A program made the translations under genes and the position numbers. A DNA stretch of 64,000 nucleotides from contig NZ_CP029043.1 of the NCBI RefSeq assembly GCF_003074055.1, forward strand, positions 2,410,501 to 2,474,500, given 5' to 3'. Below the pieces are notes generated by a model. It ran no database searches. It was given only the letters and a program-made list of their open reading frames with translations, and was not told where the DNA came from. Numbering within the stretch: position 1 is the first letter of the stretch; each line of letters begins with the position of its first letter. This DNA is from Streptomyces nigra. Lineage in GTDB: Bacteria; Actinomycetota; Actinomycetes; Streptomycetales; Streptomycetaceae. This document shows, one piece after another, positions 1 through 8,452 of this stretch.

Positions 1-751
1 GCGTCATGAGCAGGTCGCGGCGCTCGCCCGCCGGCAGGTGCTCGGCGATCAGGTGCATCAGGGCCCGCGCGGAGTCGAAGCGCAGTTCGTAGCCGCCGCT
101 CTTGGTCACATGCTTGCCGTCGTCGCGGCCCACCAGGTAGTAGCAGGTGTAGTCGGCGATCACGGAGACGCCGTCGGCCCGCAGATACGCCTCCATGGTG
201 AACAGCGCGTCCTCGCCGGTCCACAGCGACTCGTCGAAGCGCATGCCGTGCCGGGTCAGCAGCTCACGGCGGAACAGCTTCTGCGCGCTCAGCGTGTACC
301 GGATGTTGGAGGAGAAGACGTCGGTCCGCTCCAGCGTCCGGCCCCACATCGACTTCGGCGCACCGCGGTTGACGCCCTCGATCCGGCCGAGCACCACGTC
401 GGTGCCGTTCCGGTCGGCCATCGCGACCATGCGTTCCAGCGCCTCGGGACCGAGCCGGTCGTCGGCGTCCAGGAAGAAGACGTAGCGCCCCGTGGCCTTC
501 CCCAGACCGACGTTGCGCGGGCCGCTCGGGCCTCCCGAGTTCTCCTGCCTGATCACGGTCACCGGCATGGCCGCCCGGGCCGCGAACTCCTCCAGGTACT
601 CCCCCGTGCCGTCCGTCGAGCCGTCGTCGACGGTGATGATCTCGATGCGCTCCGGGTCGATGGTCTGTGCCTCGACCGATGCGAGGCACTCGACCAGATA
701 CGGCATCGCTTCGTACGCCCCGATGATCACGGACACATCAGGCTGCGTCAC
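1..751 (-). CDS. GT2-family glycosyltransferase (C-terminus beyond window)
   Basis: Partial gene entering from the left edge; only the N-terminal 250 or so residues are visible. The translation begins TQPDVSVIIGAYEAMPYL and continues through VDDGSTDGT and FFLDADD, the nucleotide-binding and DXD elements of GT-A fold family 2 glycosyltransferases. The enzyme would transfer a sugar from a nucleotide-sugar donor at the inner membrane face. The GTG start at 751 follows a GAGGGGG ribosome binding site 4 bases upstream. Its neighbours are teichoic-acid-type genes, so a role in a cell-wall glycopolymer is inferred. The acceptor and sugar cannot be told from sequence. Confidence 0.85.
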   Translation of the reverse strand, partial: MTQPDVSVIIGAYEAMPYLVECLASVEAQTIDPERIEIITVDDGSTDGTGEYLEEFAARAAMPVTVIRQENSGGPSGPRNVGLGKATGRYVFFLDADDRLGPEALERMVAMADRNGTDVVLGRIEGVNRGAPKSMWGRTLERTDVFSSNIRYTLSAQKLFRRELLTRHGMRFDESLWTGEDALFTMEAYLRADGVSVIADYTCYYLVGRDDGKHVTKSGGYELRFDSARALMHLIAEHLPAGERRDLLMT

Positions 752-855
752 GTTTCCCCCTCGCCAATGGGATATTCCCCCCGTATCGCCTCATTCACTA
801 CTTACTAGACGGCCAGGCGTGAACAGGGGTTGCCTCCTGGGCAGGTTTTGGTGAG

Positions 856-915
856 TCAGATCACAGACGGTCAGAGCGCAGGCGGTCAGATCACGCGCAT
901 GCAGATCACAGGCAT
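856..915. repeat. 15-bp tandem repeat, four units
   Basis: Four consecutive 15-bp units begin at 856, 871, 886 and 901. The consensus is close to TCAGATCACRGRCGG; the second unit is the most diverged. The array lies between the glycosyltransferase promoter and the terminator hairpin of the TagF-like gene. No protein or known operator is recognised in it. Confidence 0.7.
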
Positions 916-921
916 GCGAAC

Positions 922-961
922 GGCGCGGCCCCCGAGGAAAGTGCTCCTCGGGGGCCGCGCC
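922..961 (-). terminator. Terminator hairpin after TagF-like gene
   Basis: A perfect 17-bp GC-rich stem (922-938 with 945-961) with a 6-nt loop lies 18 bp beyond the stop of the TagF-like gene. It has no clear U-run, as is common for Streptomyces terminators. Confidence 0.85.
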
Positions 962-979
962 TCGTGTGGTGCCGCGGGG

Positions 980-3049
980 TCAGGCCGTCACGTCGTCGCC
1001 CGCCGCCGCGACCCGCTGGGCGGGTACGGCCGCCGTGCGGGACTCCTGTCCGACGTTGCGGGTCTCGGCCTTGATGGCGAGGTCCGCCACGGCCGTGTTG
1101 AACTGCTCGATGGACGTCGGCTCGTCCGGGCCGAGCAGGTAGCGCTTCAGCTCGGTGCGGTCGGCGGCCAGCGGGTCGGCGGACGGGTCGCGGACCGCGT
1201 CCAGCAGCTCTCCCAGCGGCTCCGCCCGGTTCGACAGGATCGTCGCGGCGCGCACGGCCGTGTTCTGCCGCTTGAACTCCTCCACGCCCAGCTCGGCGGA
1301 GTCCGTGACGGCGTACGGCTTGCCGCTGGCGATGAAGTCGGAGACGACGCTGGAGATGTCGGAGACCATCGCGTCGGAGACGTTGAAGCAGTCGTACAGG
1401 CGCGGCTCGGCGCCCGTGATGACACGGTGCTCGTGGGCCGGGAAGGAGCGCCAGTAGGCGTCGTTCCACTCCGCGCGCAGCCGGGCGACCTCCTCGTGGC
1501 GGGCCGGGTCGAGCAGGCCGTCACGGGTGGCCTCGGCCTCGTCGCCGCTGCTGCCGCCCTTGCCGGACAGCTCGGCGAGCCGGGCCTCGATACGGGCCAG
1601 CTCGGCCTTGGCGGCGGCCTGCGCGGCCGTGTCGGCGGTGAAGCGCGGGTCGGCGGCACGCTCGGCGGCGGCACGCTCGACGAGGGCGGTGATCCGCTGG
1701 TGGGCGGCGCCGGCCTCCTTGTTGACGGTGCCGGTGAAGGGGTGCGGCTTGTAGAGCACGCGGACCGGCGGGTCGGCGGTGACGAGCTTGCGCACGATGT
1801 TCTCGCCGGCGAGCACGATCGAGGTGTTGCCGGGGTTGCCGTCCCAGCCCTCCCAGGTGGGGGCGTACAGCACGGTCGGGACACGGCCCTCGGGGACGCC
1901 CTGCCAGGTCTGGATGGGGGCGAGCTGCGGGCGGCCGACCTCCACGATGTCGTCGTCGCGCACGCCCACGTCGGCTATGGCGTAGCGGTCGCGGCCCGCG
2001 CGGCCGGCGGTCCACACCTCGTCGTACACCTTGCTGAACGGGTTGACGCTGGCCAGCTTGTCGCTGTCGCCGTGGCCGATGAAGACGTGCTTCATGGTGG
2101 GCACGCGCAGCAGGTGGATGTTCTTGCCTACGTTCGCGGCGTACAGGGCGACCCGCACGGTGCTCAGGTCCAGGTTCATCAGGTGCACACCGCCGGGCAC
2201 GCAGACGACGGGGACCGTGGTGGGCGCCAGGTTGGCCAGGATGGCGCGCTCGCGCAGGATGATCAGCGGCCTGGAGTCCAGCTGCTCCATGGTCTCCAGC
2301 CACATGTTGACCTGGTACGCGGAGTCCTTGGAGCCGGAGAAGTACAGCACGGTCTCGGGCCGGTACACCCGCAGCCAGTCGTCGACGGCGGCCAGGACGA
2401 GCTCGGCCTTCGGCGGGATCTTCCGTCCGCGGACGTACGGCATGAGCGCGAGGACGTAGAGCAGGCCGAGGCCCACCGTGAGGCCGATGCCGACGAACCC
2501 GATGGCGGAGTGCTCCAGCCAGGCGGAGACGAGGATGCCGGCGACGGCCGCGAGGTCGAGGTGCAGCATCTTCTCGGCGGAGCGGTGCAGCAGCCCGCGC
2601 GGCGGGGCGTCGGGGATGCGGACGCGCGAGGCGAGGTCGACGTTCCGGGTGGCGACCGGCATACGGCGGCGGTTGCGGATCAGGGTGACCAGCGCGCCGT
2701 GCGGGGCCTGGAGGCCGTAGAAGGCGATGAAGCAGGCGACCGCGCCGTAGTAGACCAGGTTGTCCGCGAGGCTCAGGCGCGCCAGCAGCAGGAGCAGCAG
2801 CAGCTCCCTGATCAGGAAGCGGATCGACAGACCGGCCCGGACCTTGCTGAGGCGGTTGACCAGGTAGCTGCCCTTGCGGTGCAGATAGTGGTCCGCCAGG
2901 TACGTCACGGCGGCCGCCGCCGCGAAGGCGGGAATGCTCGGTACGAGCGCGGCCAGCATGAGTGCCGGGAATCCCAGCATCATGAGGACCGCCGCGGCCA
3001 GCTCGGCCGCGCTGCCCACCCGGGCGACGCGAATAGCGGTGGATATCAC
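980..3049 (-). CDS. TagF-like CDP-glycerol/ribitol glycerophosphotransferase
   Basis: A 689-residue membrane-associated transferase that would add glycerol- or ribitol-phosphate from a CDP-alditol to a wall polymer. The N-terminal 200 residues contain several hydrophobic segments. The catalytic Glyphos_transf domain follows, with GHGDSDK near residue 325, LYAPTWEG near 395, LYKPHP near 434 and SDISSVVSDF near 556, all typical of the TagF/TagB family. A charged Ala/Glu-rich insertion sits at about 450-500. The next gene upstream makes a CDP-alditol, so the two plausibly act in one pathway. Whether the polymer is teichoic or teichulosonic acid cannot be read from sequence. Confidence 0.85.
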   Translation of the reverse strand: MISTAIRVARVGSAAELAAAVLMMLGFPALMLAALVPSIPAFAAAAAVTYLADHYLHRKGSYLVNRLSKVRAGLSIRFLIRELLLLLLLARLSLADNLVYYGAVACFIAFYGLQAPHGALVTLIRNRRRMPVATRNVDLASRVRIPDAPPRGLLHRSAEKMLHLDLAAVAGILVSAWLEHSAIGFVGIGLTVGLGLLYVLALMPYVRGRKIPPKAELVLAAVDDWLRVYRPETVLYFSGSKDSAYQVNMWLETMEQLDSRPLIILRERAILANLAPTTVPVVCVPGGVHLMNLDLSTVRVALYAANVGKNIHLLRVPTMKHVFIGHGDSDKLASVNPFSKVYDEVWTAGRAGRDRYAIADVGVRDDDIVEVGRPQLAPIQTWQGVPEGRVPTVLYAPTWEGWDGNPGNTSIVLAGENIVRKLVTADPPVRVLYKPHPFTGTVNKEAGAAHQRITALVERAAAERAADPRFTADTAAQAAAKAELARIEARLAELSGKGGSSGDEAEATRDGLLDPARHEEVARLRAEWNDAYWRSFPAHEHRVITGAEPRLYDCFNVSDAMVSDISSVVSDFIASGKPYAVTDSAELGVEEFKRQNTAVRAATILSNRAEPLGELLDAVRDPSADPLAADRTELKRYLLGPDEPTSIEQFNTAVADLAIKAETRNVGQESRTAAVPAQRVAAAGDDVTA

Positions 3050-3165
3050 GGAGAACCTGCTCAGGGAGAGGGGCCGGTCTGAAGAGGGAAGGACTCAGGC
3101 CCCTGTGAATTCTTCGTGAACAAAGAATCGCAGAGGCCTGAATTCATAAGGCTATTGAAGGGTGA

Positions 3166-4665
3166 TTATGCCACGCCGTCCTGGCGGTCCAGGACACTGG
3201 CCAGCGCCTGCTCGAAGCCGGACGCCTTGCCGGCCGCCGCCGTCGGGTCCTGCTGGCGGACGTCGATGACGTGCCCGGTCAGCTCGGAGAGCAGCACGTC
3301 GAGCGACGTGCGGGCGACGGCCTCGGAGGAGAGCAGCGAGCCCGCGGGCTCCTGGCCGAAGGCCTTGGTGCGCATCGGCGTCGCGGTCCGCTCGGGGTTG
3401 ATGCAGTTCACGCGGATGCCGTCGCCGGCCCACTCGTCGGACAGCGCCTGGGTGAGGTTCACCATGGCGGCCTTGGTGGAGGAGTAGAGGCTGTACTCGG
3501 CGCGGCCGCGGGTGTAGCTGCTGGAGGTGTAGAGGAGCAGCTGACCCTTGGTCTCGGACAGGTACTTGTACGAGGAGCGGGCGATCTGCACCGGCGCCAG
3601 GTAGTTGACCTTCAGCGCCTCCTCGATGGTGGCGTTGTCGGTCTCGGCGAGCTTGCCTATGCGCAGCACACCGGCGGTGTTGACGACGTAGTCGATGCGG
3701 CCGGTCTCGCCGTACGCCTTGGACAGCGCGTCGTCGACCTCCTCCGGGTTCTCCACGTGGGTGCCGGTGGTGGAGCGGCCGAGCGCGTAGACGTTCGCGC
3801 CGTAGGACTCGGCGAGTTCGGCGATGTCCTTGCCGATGCCGTACGAGCCGCCGAAGACGACGATCGTCTTGCCGGTGAGGAGCTCGCGGTAGGCCTCCTC
3901 GCTCACCTGCTCGGGAGCGGCGGTGGAGGCCAGCTGGAAGAGCTTGTCGGCGATGAAGACGTCGACGGGCTGCGTGACCTTCATGTTGTACTCGTCACCC
4001 GCGACGACCTGGATCGGCACGTCCGGCAGGTACTTGAGCACGACGGAGCAGTCGTCGGTGGCCTGGAAGTTGGGGTCCTCGGCGGCGACCTCGTAGGCGC
4101 GCTTGATCGTGGACAGCTTGAAGGCCTGCGGGGTCTGGCCGCGGCGCAGGCGGGAGCGGTCCGGGATCTCGGTGATGAACTCGCCGTCCTCACCGTGCGT
4201 GCGCGTGACGATGATGGTGTCCGCGGACGGGATGGCGACGTCGACGGCCTGGAAGCGCTCCAGAGCGACGACGCAGTCGTCGATGACGCGCTGCGAGAGC
4301 AGGGGGCGCACGGCGTCGTGGAAGAGGACGTTGCGGTCTTCGCCCTCGGCCAGGCCCTCGCCGAGGGCCTGGATGGCGCGCTCGGTGGTCTCGTTGCGGG
4401 TCGCGCCGCCCTCGATGATCTTCTTGACCTTCGTGAACCCGGCCTTGGCGACGATCTTCTCGATGTCCGGGACGTATCCGGGTGCCATCAGCACGATGAC
4501 GTCGTCGATCGAGTCGGCCTTCTCGAAGGTGGTCAGGGTGTGCTCGATGACGGCCTTGCCGGCGATCTTCAGCAGCTGCTTGGGGATCGACAGACCCACG
4601 CGCTGACCGGTTCCACCGGCCAGGATCACTGCGGTGGTACGGGGCTTGGCTATGTGCTGGGACAC
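3166..4665 (-). CDS. Bifunctional cytidylyltransferase/short-chain dehydrogenase (CDP-ribitol synthase type)
   Basis: A fusion of an IspD/TarI-like cytidylyltransferase with a short-chain dehydrogenase. Near residue 15 it shows LAGGTGQRVG and the following IPKQ lysine that bind CTP. A Rossmann motif GGSYGIGKD lies near residue 268, and the SDR catalytic YxxxK (YSSTK) near 390. The same domain order occurs in Haemophilus Bcs1, which reduces ribulose-5-phosphate and activates the product to CDP-ribitol. It most likely supplies the neighbouring TagF-like transferase. I chose the GTG at 4665 (protein VSQHIAKPR, 499 aa) because an AAGGTAGG site precedes it; a longer reading to 4710 adds unconserved residues. 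It is not expected to be the housekeeping IspD. Confidence 0.88.
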   Translation of the reverse strand: MSQHIAKPRTTAVILAGGTGQRVGLSIPKQLLKIAGKAVIEHTLTTFEKADSIDDVIVLMAPGYVPDIEKIVAKAGFTKVKKIIEGGATRNETTERAIQALGEGLAEGEDRNVLFHDAVRPLLSQRVIDDCVVALERFQAVDVAIPSADTIIVTRTHGEDGEFITEIPDRSRLRRGQTPQAFKLSTIKRAYEVAAEDPNFQATDDCSVVLKYLPDVPIQVVAGDEYNMKVTQPVDVFIADKLFQLASTAAPEQVSEEAYRELLTGKTIVVFGGSYGIGKDIAELAESYGANVYALGRSTTGTHVENPEEVDDALSKAYGETGRIDYVVNTAGVLRIGKLAETDNATIEEALKVNYLAPVQIARSSYKYLSETKGQLLLYTSSSYTRGRAEYSLYSSTKAAMVNLTQALSDEWAGDGIRVNCINPERTATPMRTKAFGQEPAGSLLSSEAVARTSLDVLLSELTGHVIDVRQQDPTAAAGKASGFEQALASVLDRQDGVA

Positions 4666-4932
4666 AGGTGACCTACCTTGTGGCGACTGGGAACTTCGAA
4701 ATGGTCCCACTTGGGGTTACCGCAGTGCAAGGTGAGCGTCCTCGGCCGCATATGTGCGCGCAACCTGTCATTCACCTTGTACCCATGGCCCTTGCCGAGA
4801 GGCACTCCGAAGGTCCCTGGAATTGCTGTGAGTAACGGCACAGGCTCACCGCGGCCCTGGCGCGGGCGCTTCGGGCCGTGATGTCCGGGCGTTCCCACGG
4901 GATCCCTGGACGATGTCCCCCGAACCGTACGC
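4666..4932. other. Intergenic, promoter region for the CDP-ribitol-type gene
   Basis: No coding region is credible here. It is the only upstream space for the minus-strand cytidylyltransferase gene and is locally less GC-rich around 4680-4810. I do not see a confident -10/-35 pair. Confidence 0.4.
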
Positions 4933-4968
4933 GACGTGGCGGCCGCGGTGTACCGCGGCCGCCACGTC
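4933..4968. terminator. Long perfect inverted repeat
   Basis: Arms 4933-4949 and 4952-4968 are perfectly complementary over 17 bp with only 2 bp between them. It is a strong cruciform or terminator-like element in the gap between the phosphatase gene and the cytidylyltransferase gene. It may back up the phosphatase terminator at 5094-5128. Confidence 0.6.
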
Positions 4969-5093
4969 CGGGGGCGTCTCTTCGCTTTCGTACGGAATGC
5001 TCCGCCTCACCCGTCGCCCCGGCCGCTCAATTCACCGCCGGCCCGCAATGGGGAATTCCGCATCAAGGTTTCGCAGCGATCCGGTTCCAGTGC

Positions 5094-5128
5094 GGTGACC
5101 CCGGAGCCGCTTCGACTCCGGGGCCACC
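5094..5128 (-). terminator. Terminator after PhoD-type phosphatase
   Basis: The core stem is 8 bp (5099-5106 with 5116-5123), extended by four more pairs after one mismatch. It begins 18 bp past the stop codon at 5146. Confidence 0.75.
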
Positions 5129-5145
5129 GCCGGGTGTTACCTGGG

Positions 5146-6705
5146 TCACACCATCTCGACGCCGGGCCGGCCCGCCTCGACCCGCAGCCGGGCCAGCGTG
5201 CTCGCGGTCGCCGTGGGCCGGCGGACGGTGTCCACGATCCGCACCCGGGCGTCGATGCCGTCGTGGCGGATGTCGAAGAGGTGGTAGCCGCGGTGGGCGT
5301 CGAGCAGCTTCCAGTGCGGGTTGTCCGGCATCCGCGGGTCCCACTCCCGGTGGAAGGCGTCCTGGTCCTGGTCGCCGTTGCTGGAGACGGACGTGCCGAC
5401 GAACTCGGCGCCGACCACGTCGGATCGCGGGTCGGCGAAGTCCTCCTTCAGGTCGCTGACCATCGTGAGGTGCCGGTCGCCGGACAGCACGACGGGGTTG
5501 CGGACGTGCCTCAGCTCCTCCAGCAGAGCGTTGCGTTCGGCCTGGTAGCCGTCCCAGGCGTCGTAGTACCAGAGCTTGCCCTCGCCGACCTGGAGGTCGG
5601 TCTCCGCCATCATGATCTGCGAGCCGATGAGGTTCCAGCGGGCCGGCGAGTGGCGCAGCCCGTCGAGCAGCCACCGCTTCTGCCCGGCGCCGAGCATGGT
5701 GCGCGCCACGTCCTGGGCGCCCTCCTGCGTGGTGGCCTGGTCGCTGCGGTACTGGCGGGTGTCCAGCACGCTGAGCCGCGCGAGGCGACCGAACTCCAGA
5801 CGGCGGTGCATCCGGATGCGCGGGCCGTCGGGGACGGCGCTCGCCCGGACCGGCATGTGCTCGTAGTACGCCTGGTAGCCGGCCGTCAGCCGGGCCACGA
5901 ACGCGTCGTGCGGCTGCTTGTCCGGGTCCTGCGGGATCTCGCCGGCGAAGTCGTTGTCGATCTCGTGGTCGTCGAAGGTGACGATCCAGGGCGCTGCCGC
6001 GTGCATCGCCGCGAGGTCGGGGTCGGTGCGGTACTGCGCGTACCGGTTGCGGTACTGGTCGAGGGTGTACGGCTCACCGCTGCCCTCGTGCCGCCGCACC
6101 CCGGTGGACGACGGCGTCGACTCGTAGATGTAGTCGCCGACGAACAGGACGACGTCGGGGTCCTGGGCCGCCATGTCGGCGTACGGCGTGAAGTAGCCGT
6201 GCTGCCAGTTCTGGCAGGAGGCCAGGGCCATGCGCAGCCGGCCGCCGGAGCTCGCGGGGTGCGGGGCGGTGCGCGTGCGGCCGGTGGGCGAGAGCTGCCC
6301 GCCCGCGCGGAAGCGGTACCAGTACGTCCGGCCGGGGCGCAGACCGCGGACGTCGACGTGGACGCTGTGGCCCAGCTCGGGCCGGGCCTGGGCGGTGCCC
6401 CGGCGCACCGGCTTGCGGAACCGCTCGTCGTCGGCGATCTCCCAGGCGACGGGGACGGCCCGGCCGGGCATCCCGCCGCCGTTCAGCGGGTCGGGGGCGA
6501 GCCGCGTCCACAGCACGACGCCGTCGGGCAGCGGGTCGCCCGAGGCGACGCCGAGGCTGAACACCCCGTCCGGCAGCGGCTTCTCGGTGGCACGGGCGGC
6601 CGCGGGCAGCCACAGCTGCGCGGAGGCCGCCGCGCCGAGCATCGCGGCACCCGCGGTGAGCACTCGGCGCCGGTCGGGCGACGTGGATCCGGACACACCG
6701 GTCAT
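5146..6705 (-). CDS. PhoD-family alkaline phosphatase, Tat-exported
   Basis: A 519-residue secreted phosphodiesterase or phosphomonoesterase of the PhoD family. The N-terminus carries a twin-arginine signal (DRRRVLTAG, then an alanine-rich hydrophobic stretch ending near ARA). A PhoD N-terminal beta-domain follows. The metal site is visible as ASCQNWQ, VGDYIYES, FDDHEIDNDF and LSGDRH, which in this family bind Ca and Fe. The ATG at 6705 is preceded by GGGGAG; an upstream extension to 7107 in the same frame is out-of-frame-looking and was rejected. Family members release phosphate from organic phosphates or wall teichoic acid during starvation. The adjacent wall-polymer genes make the second role worth considering. 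No convincing PHO box was found upstream. Confidence 0.9.
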   Translation of the reverse strand: MTGVSGSTSPDRRRVLTAGAAMLGAAASAQLWLPAAARATEKPLPDGVFSLGVASGDPLPDGVVLWTRLAPDPLNGGGMPGRAVPVAWEIADDERFRKPVRRGTAQARPELGHSVHVDVRGLRPGRTYWYRFRAGGQLSPTGRTRTAPHPASSGGRLRMALASCQNWQHGYFTPYADMAAQDPDVVLFVGDYIYESTPSSTGVRRHEGSGEPYTLDQYRNRYAQYRTDPDLAAMHAAAPWIVTFDDHEIDNDFAGEIPQDPDKQPHDAFVARLTAGYQAYYEHMPVRASAVPDGPRIRMHRRLEFGRLARLSVLDTRQYRSDQATTQEGAQDVARTMLGAGQKRWLLDGLRHSPARWNLIGSQIMMAETDLQVGEGKLWYYDAWDGYQAERNALLEELRHVRNPVVLSGDRHLTMVSDLKEDFADPRSDVVGAEFVGTSVSSNGDQDQDAFHREWDPRMPDNPHWKLLDAHRGYHLFDIRHDGIDARVRIVDTVRRPTATASTLARLRVEAGRPGVEMV

Positions 6706-6922
6706 CGGTGAACTCCCCTGCCTCGCTTGCTCCGTGGACACTTCGGATGCTCGCGCTCCCGGGCGGACCCGGCGCTGAACAGTGAGCTTCGCGTGCATGA
6801 CAAATGGGGAGACATCAGTGGATCCGTCACGGCACGGCGGTGCGCTCCGGCGCGTCGGTGGGGTGCGCCGGTGCTCGCGCCGCGACGGGCCCGGTCTTCG
6901 GCCGGTGGCCGGGCCGCCCGGA

Positions 6923-8410
6923 TCAGTCGTCGAAGTTGGCCGCCAGCCTCGCCTTCGCGGCGACCGTGCCGAGGGTCCCGGCGCCGAAGGTGGACGAGCC
7001 GGTCGGGGTGATCCCGGACGCCGAGGAGGGGAAGACCCACACCGACCCGGCGTTCTCGTTCTCGCCGGGCGCACCGACGACGAGTTCGGCACGTCCGTCG
7101 CCGTCACCGTCGACGAGATGCGTGGCGCCGCCGAACACGTCGTTCGTCTCCGCCGCGCCCGGCACCCCGGCGGTGTCCTGGTTGACGCCCTGCGCCCCGG
7201 TCCCGGTCAGACCATTCCGGGCGCCGCGCAGGACCACGGTCCCGCCGGCGTTGCCCAGCCCGTCGAAGTCCTCGCCGGGCACGCCCACGGAGACGTCCGC
7301 GTAGCCGTCGCCGTTCACATCGGCCACCGTCACATCGGTGCCGAACCCGTCGCCGCGCTCGGCGGCACCCGGCACCCCGGCGCTGTCCTGGTTGACGTAC
7401 ATCGCCTTCGTGCCGACCGGGCCGTTCGCGGAGCCGGGGACGAACGCGACCCTGCCGCCCAGCGGGATCGGGGTGTCGAGGTCGCTGTCGTACCCGTCGA
7501 CGGAGCGGCCCACGACGATGTCCTCGAACCCGTCGCCGTTCACATCGCCGACGTCGACGAACTCGCCGCCCTGCAGCTGCCGGCCGCGGGCGTCGCGCGG
7601 GACCGTGCCCTCGGCGAGGCCCTCCGGCGTGCCCTGCCAGTAGACGATGTGGCGGGCGTCGTACTCGTCGCCCTGGTTCAGGGTGCCGACGACGTCGTCC
7701 ACGCCGTCGCCGTCCACATCGCCCGTCGCGAGGTCCAGGAACCGCGCGTCGGAGTCGTCCCGGACGACCTCCTCGCCGCCCCGCCCGGCGCCGTCCCGGC
7801 CGAACGGCCCCCGGATCACCCGCAGATCGGCGCTGCCCTGCACGGCGACCAGGTCAGCGGCACCGTCGCCGTCCACATCGCCGACGGCGAGCCTGCCGCG
7901 GTCGCTCAGCCGGTCGTACGTGTCCTGCCCGTACGCCAGCGGCGCCCCGCCGGACAGCCCGTCCGCCCCGCCCCACACGACCTGGAGGAGTCCGGTCTCG
8001 GCGCCGCCCTCGACGGAATCCTCGCCGGTGACGCCGACGACCAGGTCGGTGTGGCCGTCGCCGTCGAGGTCGGCGGTGCTCACCGCGCTGCCGAAGTGGT
8101 CACCCGTCTCGGCGGAGTCGGTGACACCGGGCGTGTTCTGGCTGACGACCTGCTTCGACGCGGGCCTCAGACCGGTCGCCGAGCCGTAGACGACGGCCAC
8201 GTACCCGGCGCCGGTCTTGCCGTCGACGGTCGCGTCGGGCGCGGCCACCGCGAGATCCGCGTAGCCGTCACCGTTGAAGTCGGCCCTGATCCCGGCGCCG
8301 GCCGAGGCGTCGCCGCCGGCCGCCGCGTGGGCCACGGGAAGAGTGACGGCGCCCGTGGCGGCCGCCACGACCGCGAGGGCCACCCGCCATGCCCGTCCGT
8401 GCCTGCGCAT
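6923..8410 (-). CDS. Secreted FG-GAP repeat beta-propeller protein (first copy)
   Basis: A 495-residue protein with a Sec signal peptide (arginine-rich start, hydrophobic core, cleavage near AHAAA). The rest is about seven FG-GAP/VCBS repeats, each with a Ca-binding loop such as DFNGDGYADLAV, DLDGDGHTDL, DVDGDGAADL and DVNGDGFEDI. This predicts a seven-bladed integrin-alpha-like propeller outside the cell that binds calcium. The ATG at 8410 has GGAG 6 bases upstream. It lies 42 bp downstream of a second protein of the same design and probably shares its transcript. The ligand is unknown. Confidence 0.9.
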   Translation of the reverse strand: MRRHGRAWRVALAVVAAATGAVTLPVAHAAAGGDASAGAGIRADFNGDGYADLAVAAPDATVDGKTGAGYVAVVYGSATGLRPASKQVVSQNTPGVTDSAETGDHFGSAVSTADLDGDGHTDLVVGVTGEDSVEGGAETGLLQVVWGGADGLSGGAPLAYGQDTYDRLSDRGRLAVGDVDGDGAADLVAVQGSADLRVIRGPFGRDGAGRGGEEVVRDDSDARFLDLATGDVDGDGVDDVVGTLNQGDEYDARHIVYWQGTPEGLAEGTVPRDARGRQLQGGEFVDVGDVNGDGFEDIVVGRSVDGYDSDLDTPIPLGGRVAFVPGSANGPVGTKAMYVNQDSAGVPGAAERGDGFGTDVTVADVNGDGYADVSVGVPGEDFDGLGNAGGTVVLRGARNGLTGTGAQGVNQDTAGVPGAAETNDVFGGATHLVDGDGDGRAELVVGAPGENENAGSVWVFPSSASGITPTGSSTFGAGTLGTVAAKARLAANFDD

Positions 8411-8452
8411 CTCGGTCTCCAGTTCTGTGCGTGGGGGGAGGTGGGAAGGCCG

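Noticed and set aside
6706..6810. PHO box (GTTCACC repeats) before the PhoD-type gene
   Set aside because: A single GTTCACC overlaps the ribosome binding site, and a weak GCTCACTGTTCAGC lies upstream, but the 11-bp spacing of PhoP direct repeats is not met.
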